Shown here: positions 43,454-52,170 of the stretch, piece after piece
Numbering within the stretch: position 1 is the stretch's first letter
Layout: each line of letters opens with the position of its first letter
From: Microlunatus panaciterrae
GTDB taxonomy: Bacteria > Actinomycetota > Actinomycetes > Propionibacteriales > Propionibacteriaceae
NCBI RefSeq assembly: GCF_016907535.1
Contig: NZ_JAFBCF010000001.1
Span: 3,410,001 to 3,474,000 of the forward strand
Direction of reading: 5' to 3'
Length of the DNA stretch: 64,000 bases
Made by a program: the position numbers and the translations under genes
The notes under the pieces: model-generated
What the model was told of the DNA's origin: nothing
Database searches by the model: none
Seen by the model: the letters and a program-made list of their open reading frames with translations, nothing else

Positions 43454-44869
43454 GTGCGAAGAGCCAAAATTGTCTGCACGCTCGGCCCGGCTTCATCGGC
43501 CCCCGAACGTCTGTTGGAGCTGGTCAATGCCGGGATGGACGTCGCCCGGCTCAATATGAGCCACGGCGACTATTCGGACCATGAGAAGAACCTGCACAGT
43601 GTCCGGGCTGCAGCCAAGGCGGCCGGCCGGCCGGTGGGGGTGCTCGCCGACCTGCAGGGCCCGAAGATCCGGCTCGGTCGGTTCGCCGACGACAAGGTGC
43701 TGCTGACCTACGGCGCCACCTTCACGATCACGGTCGACGACATCTCCGGCGACGTGAACCGCTGCTCCACCACCTACAAGGGCCTGCCCGGTGACGTGAG
43801 CGCCGGCGACATGATCCTGATCGACGACGGCCGGATCGCTCTCGAGGCGACGGGGGTAACCGAGACCGATGTCGTGACCAGGGTGGTTGTGGGCGGCCCG
43901 GTCAGCAACAACAAGGGCATCAACCTTCCGGGTGTGGCGGTCAGCGTGCCGGCGATGAGCGAGAAGGACATCGACGACCTCCGCTGGGCGCTCCGCAACG
44001 GCGTCGACATGGTCGCACTGTCCTTCGTCCGGTCCGGTCGGGACATCGAGATGGTGCACCAGGTGATGGACGAGGAGGGCCGTCGCGTCCCCGTCATCGC
44101 CAAGATCGAGAAGCCGCAGGCGGTCGAGAACCTGGACGAGATCATCGACGCGTTCGACGCCTTCATGGTGGCCCGCGGGGATCTGGGCGTGGAGCTGCCG
44201 CTCGAGGAGGTGCCACTGGTCCAGAAGAAGATCGTCACCGCGGCCCGCCGCTGGGCGAAGCCGGTGATCGTCGCCACCCAGATGCTCGAGTCCATGATCT
44301 CGGCCCCGCGGCCGACCCGGGCCGAGGCCTCCGACGTCGCCAACGCCGTCCTGGACGGCGCCGACGCAGTGATGCTGTCCGGTGAGACGAGCGTCGGCGC
44401 CTACCCGGTGGTCACCGTCGAGACGATGGCCCGGATCGTGGACAACACCGAGTCGCACGGCATCAACCAGGTCCAGTCGATCGACTGGGACCCGCACACC
44501 ACCAGCGGCGTGATCGCCAAGGCGGCTGCGGAGGTGGCCGAACGGGTGGGCGCCAAGTACCTGGTCGCCTTCACCCAGTCCGGCGACTCCGCTCGCCGGC
44601 TCTCGCGGCTCCGGTCGCCGATCCCGCTGCTCGCCTTCACCCCGGAGGATGCGACCCGGGCGGTACTGACGCTGAGCTGGGGCGTCGAGTCGTTCCTGGT
44701 GCCCACCGTCGACCACACCGACGAGATGGTGCGGCAGGTCGACAAGTCGCTGACCGAGCTCGGGTTGATCCAGCCCGGCGAGCGGGTCGTGATCGTCGCC
44801 GGGTCCCCGCCTGGGGTCGCCGGGGCCACCAACCTGCTCCGCGTCCGACGGGTCGGCGCTCCGCTCTGA
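43454..44869 (+). CDS. pyk: pyruvate kinase
   Basis: A 471-residue glycolytic enzyme transferring phosphate from PEP to ADP. RRAKIVCTLGPAS, MDVARLNMSHGDYSDH, the catalytic MVARGDLGVELPLEEVP segment and the preceding IAKIEKPQAVEN (essential Lys) are visible. TSGVIAKAAAEVAERVGAK starts the allosteric C-terminal domain. The GTG start is placed by the N-terminal family signature and by the leaderless -10. Confidence 0.96.
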   Translation: MRRAKIVCTLGPASSAPERLLELVNAGMDVARLNMSHGDYSDHEKNLHSVRAAAKAAGRPVGVLADLQGPKIRLGRFADDKVLLTYGATFTITVDDISGDVNRCSTTYKGLPGDVSAGDMILIDDGRIALEATGVTETDVVTRVVVGGPVSNNKGINLPGVAVSVPAMSEKDIDDLRWALRNGVDMVALSFVRSGRDIEMVHQVMDEEGRRVPVIAKIEKPQAVENLDEIIDAFDAFMVARGDLGVELPLEEVPLVQKKIVTAARRWAKPVIVATQMLESMISAPRPTRAEASDVANAVLDGADAVMLSGETSVGAYPVVTVETMARIVDNTESHGINQVQSIDWDPHTTSGVIAKAAAEVAERVGAKYLVAFTQSGDSARRLSRLRSPIPLLAFTPEDATRAVLTLSWGVESFLVPTVDHTDEMVRQVDKSLTELGLIQPGERVVIVAGSPPGVAGATNLLRVRRVGAPL

Positions 44870-44959
44870 GCCAGGTCCTCGCCGGCGCTTGTCCGATCGG
44901 GCCGGCGTCGGTGAACCGGAGCCTGTCCCATGAGGATGGCGCCCGGTGGTCGGGCTGTG

Positions 44960-45045
44960 TGGTGCCGAGGAGGGGAGTCGAACCCCTATGTCCTTGCGAA
45001 CAGACGGGTTTGAGCCGTCCGCGTATACCATTCCGCCACCCCGGC
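44960..45045 (-). tRNA. tRNA-Leu (anticodon CAA)
   Basis: Read on the minus strand the gene starts GCCGGGG at 45045. The anticodon arm is GACGG, loop CTCAAAC, CCGTC, giving anticodon CAA. A long class II variable arm and the T-loop GTTCGACTC follow. The acceptor stem closes with CCTCGGC (one G-T pair), discriminator A at 44963 and an encoded CCA at 44962-44960. It is convergent with pyk and lies in the 320-base gap between pyk and pdtaR. Confidence 0.95.
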
Positions 45046-45116
45046 AGAGGTGCAGCGCGCTGCCCGACGACGTACCCACCCGGAGGATGACGGCTGCCTT
45101 CGCGCTGCGCCGGATC

Positions 45117-45122
45117 ATTGTA
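45117..45122 (-). promoter_or_regulatory. -10 element of tRNA-Leu
   Basis: TACAAT on the minus strand (45122 to 45117) is a strong -10 about 70 bases before the tRNA 5' end. The -35 is not clear. Confidence 0.5.
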
Positions 45123-45177
45123 GCCATGCCGCTCGAGGTCGGCCGCACCGAGTCACCGGGCCGCTCCGGCGAACCGT

Positions 45178-45183
45178 TAGAGT
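45178..45183 (+). promoter_or_regulatory. leaderless -10 element of pdtaR
   Basis: TAGAGT ends 7 bases before the GTG start at 45190, with no ribosome site between. Confidence 0.6.
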
Positions 45184-45189
45184 GAGCCC

Positions 45190-45873
45190 GTGACAAACGA
45201 GAACGACGCGACCGAAACGGCGCCGGCAGCCGAGACGGCCGCACAGATCATCGACGAGACAACGGCGACGCGGGTGCTGGTGGCCGAGGACGAGGTGCTG
45301 ATCCGGCTCGACCTGGTCGAGATGCTGACCGAGGAGGGCTACCAGGTGGTCGGCGAGGCCGGCGACGGTGAGCAGGCGGTGGCGCTGGCTGTGGAGCTGA
45401 GGCCGGATCTGGTCGTGATGGACGTCAAGATGCCCAAGCTGGACGGCATCAGCGCAGCCGAGCGGATCGCCGCGGACCGGATCGCGCCGGTGGTCATGTT
45501 GACGGCATTCAGCCAGCGCGACCTGGTGGACCGGGCCCGTGAGGCGGGTGCGATGGCGTATGTGGTGAAGCCGTTCGGCAAGGCCGACCTGGTTCCGGCG
45601 ATCGAGATCGCGATGGCCCGCTACGCCGAGATCCAGGCGGTGGAGGCGGAGGTCGCCGACCTGCACGAACGACTCGAGTCGCGCAAGGCGGTGGACAAGG
45701 CCAAGGGGCTGCTCCAGATCGGGCTCGGGCTGACCGAGCCGGAGGCGTTCCGCTGGATCCAGAAGACGGCGATGGATCTGCGCAAGTCGATGCGTGAGGT
45801 GGCCGAAGGCGTCATCGAACACGGCGCTGGAGAGAAGAAGTCCGGCGCGCGAAAGTCCACCTCGAAGAAGTGA
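45190..45873 (+). CDS. pdtaR: ANTAR-domain response regulator PdtaR
   Basis: A 227-residue protein. After an acidic Ala/Thr tail comes a receiver domain: the acidic pocket is VAEDEVLIRLD, the phosphoacceptor Asp is in LVVMDVKMPKLDG, then MLTAFSQ and VVKPFGKADL. A coiled coil and the RNA-binding ANTAR domain (KAVDKAKGLLQIGLGLTEPEAFRWIQKTAMDLRKSM) follow. It antiterminates by binding paired hairpins in target mRNAs on phosphorylation, usually by PdtaS. No PdtaS gene is in the window. A basic tail ends KKSGARKSTSKK. Confidence 0.93.
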   Translation: MTNENDATETAPAAETAAQIIDETTATRVLVAEDEVLIRLDLVEMLTEEGYQVVGEAGDGEQAVALAVELRPDLVVMDVKMPKLDGISAAERIAADRIAPVVMLTAFSQRDLVDRAREAGAMAYVVKPFGKADLVPAIEIAMARYAEIQAVEAEVADLHERLESRKAVDKAKGLLQIGLGLTEPEAFRWIQKTAMDLRKSMREVAEGVIEHGAGEKKSGARKSTSKK

Positions 45874-46048
45874 CGCCCGCGCCGCCGGCTGACGCGTCTT
45901 TGCGGTCGTGTAACAGGTTGGCAACACGCGTGGCGCTTTGAGCCATCCTCCTGGCCCGGCGACGTAGTGTGCAGCATGCCCGCCATCGCGGGGCAGGGTC
46001 GCGGCTGCCTCGGCGCGACCTGCTGGACAAGTACCTACAGGAGGAATC

Positions 46049-47269
46049 GTGCTCAAAGGAAGGCTCGCCGTAGCAGGGGTCGCTCTGCTGGCTGCCACTA
46101 TGGCCTTGTCCGCGTGCGGTACCCGCACCCAAACCAGCGGCGGCGGCACCGCCGCCAGCCAAGCCAAGGTCGCCAAGATCGGCGTGATCGCTCCGTTGAC
46201 CGGTGACCTGTCCGCGCTCGGGCTCGGCATCCGCAACTCGGTCGACCTGGCCATCAAGCAGGCCAACGAGTCCAACGCGATCCCGGGCTGGAAGCTCGAG
46301 ATCGCCGCTGAGGACGACCAGGCACAACCCGACACCGGCCGGAACGCAGCCACCAAGCTGGCCGGCGATCCTGAGGTGATCGGGGTCGTCGGAACGCTGA
46401 ACTCCTCCGTCGCCCAGGCGGTGCAGCCGGTCCTCAACTCGGCCAACATCACCGAGGTGTCGCCGGCTAACACCGGACCTGCACTGACCCGCGGCCCGGA
46501 CGCCGCCAGCAACCCGAAGCGGGCCTACAAGAACTACTTCCGTACCTGCACCAACGACCTGATCCAGGGCCCGTTCGCCGCCAAGTACCTCTATGACGCC
46601 GGCTTCACCGAGGTGGCAACGATCCACGACAAGAAGGCCTACGGTCAGGGCCTGGTGGAGGCCTTCACCAAGGCGTACAAGGAGATGGGCGGCAAGGTGC
46701 TGGCTGCCGAGACGATCAACCCCGACGACAAGGACTTCTCCTCGGTGATCAGCAAGGTCAAGGGCGCCTCGCCGAAGGCCGTCTACTACGGCGGTGAGTA
46801 CCCGCAGGCAGGTCCGCTCAGCCAGCAGATGAAGGCCGCCGGCCTCAAGGTCCCGCTGATGGGTGGCGACGGCATCTACGACCCGGCCTACATCCAGCTG
46901 GCCGGCAAGACCAGCGAGGGTGACCTGGCTACCTCCGTTGGCGCGCCGACCGACTCGCTGGCCTCGGCCAAGGCCTTCGTCGACGCCTATCAGAAGGCCG
47001 GTTACTCCGAGCCCTATGCGGCTTATGGGGCCTACTCCTACGACGCGGCCAACGCCATCATCAACGCACTGAAGGTCTCGCTCAAGGACGCCAAGGATGT
47101 GAAGTCGGCGCTGGAGCCGACCATCACCGAGATGAGCAAGGTCTCCTTCGACGGTGCGACCGGCAAGGTGGCCTTCGACCAGTTCGGTGACACCACCACC
47201 CGGGTCCTGACGGTCTACAAGGTCAAGGGCGGCAAGTGGACGGCAGAGAAGACCGGCGAGTTCAAGTAA
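46049..47269 (+). CDS. livJ: branched-chain amino acid ABC transporter substrate-binding lipoprotein
   Basis: A 406-residue periplasmic-binding-type lipoprotein. The signal peptide VAGVALLAATMALSACG ends at a lipobox LSAC. A type I binding fold follows (KVAKIGVIAPLTGDLSALG...). AGGAGG precedes GTG 46049. TAGTGT at 45965-45970 is a possible -10, giving an 80-base leader. Its exact ligand (Leu/Ile/Val or another amide) is not certain. First gene of livJHMGF. Confidence 0.9.
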   Translation: MLKGRLAVAGVALLAATMALSACGTRTQTSGGGTAASQAKVAKIGVIAPLTGDLSALGLGIRNSVDLAIKQANESNAIPGWKLEIAAEDDQAQPDTGRNAATKLAGDPEVIGVVGTLNSSVAQAVQPVLNSANITEVSPANTGPALTRGPDAASNPKRAYKNYFRTCTNDLIQGPFAAKYLYDAGFTEVATIHDKKAYGQGLVEAFTKAYKEMGGKVLAAETINPDDKDFSSVISKVKGASPKAVYYGGEYPQAGPLSQQMKAAGLKVPLMGGDGIYDPAYIQLAGKTSEGDLATSVGAPTDSLASAKAFVDAYQKAGYSEPYAAYGAYSYDAANAIINALKVSLKDAKDVKSALEPTITEMSKVSFDGATGKVAFDQFGDTTTRVLTVYKVKGGKWTAEKTGEFK

Positions 47270-47399
47270 CCTGACCCGCTGAGCCTGACAGTGGCGCATC
47301 ATTGGTGCATCGCAGTTTCATGAAGGCCCAATGGAGTGGGGGCGGGCGCAGCAGCCGGCCCCCACCTCCGTGCCCGTACCATCGTCGACCGGAGGCCTG

Positions 47400-48343
<944 letters not shown>

Positions 48344-48347
<4 letters not shown>

Positions 48348-50059
48348 TCAAGATCCCCACGCTGAGCCGCGAACAGCAGCTCCGCTCCCACACCACCGGC
48401 CGGCTCGTCGGCCTGGTCGGCGCCGTGGTCCTGATCGGTTCCGCCTACCTGCCCTGGGCCTACGGGTCGGCGGCACTGGACGACATGACCTTCCTCGGCG
48501 GCCCGTCGCCGCTGCAGTTCTGCGGCCTCGCGCTCGGCGTGCTGGTGCTGGCCGCTCTGCTGGTTCCCCGGCTGATCGGGGTCGGCCGGTTCCGGCACCG
48601 GCTCGGCTGGGTCCGGGCGGCGAAGGCGGCCTCCACCGGCGCCCTGGTGTTCCTGCTGCTGGTGCTGGTCAGCATCGCCCTGGAGCTGGGCGGTCTGGTC
48701 AACGTGATGTACGGCGGCTGGGTCGCGCTGGCCGGTGGCGCCGCCTCGTTCGTCGGGACCCGGCTGATGGCGGCCGACCGTGCTCCGACGATCGCGGCGG
48801 CCCAGGCTCCGCAGTGGCTGGAGATCCTGCTGATCGCGTTGACGGTCGGCGCCGCCATGCTGGCGGCGGCGTTCGCGCTGAACCTCAGCGGGGGCGGGGC
48901 GTTCGTCACCTTCGTCACCTTCGTCGCCACTGTCGTCGCCGTGCTGATCCGCTCCGGGCTGATGCAGTGGCTGTCGGCCGCGTCGGCCCGGCACCGCAAG
49001 GTGCTGATCCTGGCAGCGTTCGTGGTCGCCTTCGCCTTCCCGTTCACCCAGGGCGGCTCGGACGCCAACATGTCCATCGCCACCCAGGTGCTGATCTTCG
49101 CCGGGACCGCGATGGGCCTCAACATCGTGGTCGGACTGGCCGGTCTGCTGGACCTCGGCTACATCGCCTTCCTCGGTGCCGGTGCCTTCACCTCGGCGAT
49201 TCTGTCCGAGTCGGCGTTCTCCACCGTCGGCTGGCACCCCCCGTTCATCGTGGTGGTGCTGATCAGCGCCTGCATCTCCGCCACCCTCGGCCTGATCATC
49301 GGCTCGCCGACCCTGCGAGTCTCCGGTGACTACCTGGCCATCGTTACGCTCGCCTTCGGTGAGATCTTCCGGATCTCGATGAACAACCTGGACGGCACCG
49401 ACGGGCCGCTGCTCACCCGTGGGTCCAACGGGATCCCGGCCGTCCCCGATCTCGTCCTGTTCGGGTACGACTTCGGCCAACGACACACGGTCCTCGGCCT
49501 GGAGCTCGGCCGGTTCTCCAACTACTACTTCCTGCTGCTGGTGATGGTCGGGCTGTTCATCCTCGTCTTCACCCGGTTGAACAACAGCCGCATCGGCCGC
49601 GGCTGGGTGGCCATCCGTGAGGATGAGAAGGCCGCCGAGGCGATGGGCGTGAACGTGTTCGGCCTGAAGGTGTTCGCCTTCGCCGGCGGCGCCTTCCTGG
49701 CCGGGGTGGCCGGCTCCATCAAGGCACACCAGGACATCAGCGTCACCCCCGACCAGTACATCTTCCTGGAGTCGGCCTTCCTGCTGGCCGCGATCGTGCT
49801 GGGCGGCATGGGCACCGTCCTCGGGGTACTGGTCGGTGCGACCCTGCTGAAGCTGATGCCGGAGAAGCTGCGGTTCGTGAACGAGTACCGGCTGCTGATC
49901 TTCGGCCTGCTGCTGGTCCTGATGATGCGGTTCCGACCGGAGGGTCTGGTGGCCAGCCGTCGCCGGGCGCTGGAGTTCCACGAGGAGGACGAGGAGCTCG
50001 CCGAGCGGATCGAGGACGAGCTGGAGGTCCGTGCCGCGACGAAGGGGACGACTCGATGA
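48344..50059 (+). CDS. livM: branched-chain amino acid ABC transporter permease LivM, extended N-terminus
   Basis: A 571-residue permease. The last 330 residues are the LivM core (GTAMGLNIVVGLAGLLDLGYIAF, then FAGGAFLAGVAGSIKAH as contact loop). About 240 residues before it form roughly six extra hydrophobic helices that standard LivM (about 350-400 residues) lacks; extended forms occur in actinobacteria. The acidic tail ends EDELEVRAATKGTTR. ATGA overlap with livH. Confidence 0.9.
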
Positions 50060-50072
50060 AGGGGGTGGGGCG

Positions 50073-50960
50073 ATGACGCAGGCCGAGGCCGACACGCAGG
50101 CTCTGCTGACGGTGGAGAACGTCACTATGCGGTTCGGCGGCCTGGTGGCGGTCGACTCGGTCAACTTCCACGTCAACCCGGGTGAGATCGTCGGACTGAT
50201 CGGTCCGAACGGCGCCGGCAAGACGACCTTCTTCAACTGCCTGACCGGGCTCTATCTGCCGACCACCGGCCGGGTCGTCTTCGACGGGGCGGTGCTGCCA
50301 CCCAAGCCTCGCAAGGTGGTCAAGGCCGGGATGGCCCGGACCTTCCAGAACATCAGACTGTTCGGCAACATGACGGCGCTGGAGAACGTGATGGTCGGAC
50401 GCTACTGCCGGACCAGCTCCGGGGCCTTCACCTCCATCATCCGCGGCCCCAAGTTCCGCCGGGAGGAGCGCGAGACCCGGGCTCGGGCGCAGGAGCTGCT
50501 CGACTTCGTCGGGCTCAGCACGGTCACCGACCATCTCGCCCGCAACCTCTCCTACGGTGACCAGCGCCGGCTGGAGATCGCCCGGGCGCTCGCGACCGAA
50601 CCGAAGCTCGTGCTGCTGGACGAGCCGACGGCGGGGATGAACCCGCAGGAGACCCGGCAGGCGGAGCAGTTGATCTTCAAGATTCGCGACTCCGGCCTCG
50701 CTGTGGTGGTGATCGAGCACGACATGCGGTTCATCTTCAACCTCTGCGACCGGGTGCTGTGCCTGGTGCAGGGCAAGGCGTTGATCGAGGGGACACCGGC
50801 CGAGGTGCAGTCGGACCCGCGGGTGATCGAGGCCTACATCGGCACCGGGCCGGCCGAGGAACCGGCCGCCGCAACGACCGGCCCGGATCCGACCGGCGGT
50901 AGGACCGCACCGGAGCCGACCGGGAGGCCCGCACCGGATGAGGGGGACCGCCATGCTTGA
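50073..50960 (+). CDS. livG: branched-chain amino acid ABC transporter ATPase LivG
   Basis: A 295-residue ATPase. Walker A is GPNGAGKTTFFNCLTG, the signature is NLSYGDQRRLEIARAL, and Walker B is LVLLDEPTAGMN. A Pro/Thr-rich tail of about 35 residues follows the conserved fold. ATG 50073 is preceded by a G-rich ribosome site 13 bases after livM. Confidence 0.92.
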   Translation: MTQAEADTQALLTVENVTMRFGGLVAVDSVNFHVNPGEIVGLIGPNGAGKTTFFNCLTGLYLPTTGRVVFDGAVLPPKPRKVVKAGMARTFQNIRLFGNMTALENVMVGRYCRTSSGAFTSIIRGPKFRREERETRARAQELLDFVGLSTVTDHLARNLSYGDQRRLEIARALATEPKLVLLDEPTAGMNPQETRQAEQLIFKIRDSGLAVVVIEHDMRFIFNLCDRVLCLVQGKALIEGTPAEVQSDPRVIEAYIGTGPAEEPAAATTGPDPTGGRTAPEPTGRPAPDEGDRHA

Positions 50961-51660
50961 GGTCAAGGACCTGAAGGTCGCCTACGGCCGGGTCCGCGCC
51001 GTCAAGGGGATCACCTTCAAGGTCGAGCAGGGCCAGGTGGTCACCCTGGTGGGCACCAACGGTGCCGGCAAGACGACCACGCTGAAGACCATCTCCGGCC
51101 TGCTGCGGCCCGAGTCCGGCGAGATCTGGTTCGACGGGAAGCGGATCGACGGCGTCCCCGCACACGAGGTGCTGACCCGCGGTCTGGCGCAGTCGCCCGA
51201 GGGGCGGCGGATCTTCCCGCGGCTGACGGTCGAGGACAACCTGCGGCTGGGCGCCTTCGCCCGCCGGGACAAGGCGGGGATAGCCAAGGACCTGGCGCGG
51301 GTGTTCGCCCTGTTCGACATCCTCGAGGCGCGGCGGGCCCAACCCGCCGGTACCTTCTCCGGGGGCGAGCAGCAGATGCTGGCGATCGGCCGGGCGATGA
51401 TGAGCCGACCGAAGCTGCTGATGCTGGACGAGCCGTCGATGGGGCTCTCGCCGCTGATGATGCAGCGGATCATGTCCACCATCGTCGAGCTCAAGTCCGA
51501 GGGTGTCACCATCCTGCTGGTGGAACAGAACGCGCAGGCGGCGCTGTCGCTCGCCGACTACGGCTACGTGCTGGAGGTCGGCAGGATCGTGCTCGAGAAC
51601 ACCGGCAGAAACCTGCTGGTCGACGAGGCGGTCCGCAAGGCCTACCTGGGTGAGGACTGA
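50953..51660 (+). CDS. livF: branched-chain amino acid ABC transporter ATPase LivF
   Basis: A 235-residue ATPase. Walker A is GTNGAGKTTTLKTISG, the signature is TFSGGEQQMLAIGRA, and Walker B is LLMLDEPSMGLSP. ATG 50953 with GAGGGGG upstream overlaps livG by 8 bases. Its end overlaps the convergent thioesterase gene by 19 bases. Confidence 0.92.
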   Translation: MLEVKDLKVAYGRVRAVKGITFKVEQGQVVTLVGTNGAGKTTTLKTISGLLRPESGEIWFDGKRIDGVPAHEVLTRGLAQSPEGRRIFPRLTVEDNLRLGAFARRDKAGIAKDLARVFALFDILEARRAQPAGTFSGGEQQMLAIGRAMMSRPKLLMLDEPSMGLSPLMMQRIMSTIVELKSEGVTILLVEQNAQAALSLADYGYVLEVGRIVLENTGRNLLVDEAVRKAYLGED

Positions 51661-52100
51661 GCTCGCTGGGCGCCGGCCAGCAGGTCGACCGGCGTAGCCC
51701 GGGCCGGTGCCAGCTGACAGGTGACCCGGGCTGTCGCGATCCGCTCACCGGTGTCGTCGGTCAGCGCCACGTCGTAGCTGACCACCGTACGGCCGAGCCG
51801 CAGCGCCGTCGCCGTGCCGGTGACCCAGCCCTCGGCCACCGAACGGTGGTGGGTGGCGTTGATGTCGACACCGAAGGCGAGCCGGTCCGGCAGCGCGTGG
51901 CTGGCGGCGCCGATCGACGCCAGCGTCTCCGCCAGCACGCAGGAGGCGCCCCCGTGCCATAGGCCCATCGGCTGGGTGTTGCCCTGGACCGGCATCCGGC
52001 CGACCACCCGTTCGGCGGACAGCTCGAGCACCTCAAGCCCCATCTTCTCGTCCAGCGCGCTGCGGACGTTGAGGAACCACTCCGGCAGGTCGGTCGTCAT
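51642..52100 (-). CDS. hotdog-fold thioesterase (PaaI/EntH-like)
   Basis: A 152-residue hotdog protein. MGLWHGGASCVLAETLASIGA is the central helix region and LAFGVDINATHHRSVAEGWV a conserved strand. It would hydrolyse acyl-CoA or aryl-CoA esters. ATG 52100 is chosen over 52112 because TATGCT on the minus strand (52113-52108) ends 8 bases before it and covers the other ATG. It diverges from polA. A hotdog thioesterase near polA is also seen in other actinobacteria. Confidence 0.85.
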   Translation of the reverse strand: MTTDLPEWFLNVRSALDEKMGLEVLELSAERVVGRMPVQGNTQPMGLWHGGASCVLAETLASIGAASHALPDRLAFGVDINATHHRSVAEGWVTGTATALRLGRTVVSYDVALTDDTGERIATARVTCQLAPARATPVDLLAGAQRAQSSPR

Positions 52101-52107
52101 GAGCGTC

Positions 52108-52163
52108 AGCATAGGTGCCCGGCCGGACGGTGGCGGTGGGCTGTCTGAGGTCGCGGATAGAGT
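52108..52163. promoter_or_regulatory. divergent leaderless promoters of the thioesterase gene and polA
   Basis: TATGCT on the minus strand (52113 to 52108) ends 8 bases before ATG 52100. TAGAGT on the plus strand (52158-52163) ends 8 bases before GTG 52171. Confidence 0.6.
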
Positions 52164-52170
52164 CTGAGCT

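Noticed and set aside
44870-44959. A terminator directly after pyk
   Set aside because: GC-rich partial complementarity exists, but no clean stem and U-tract could be found by eye.
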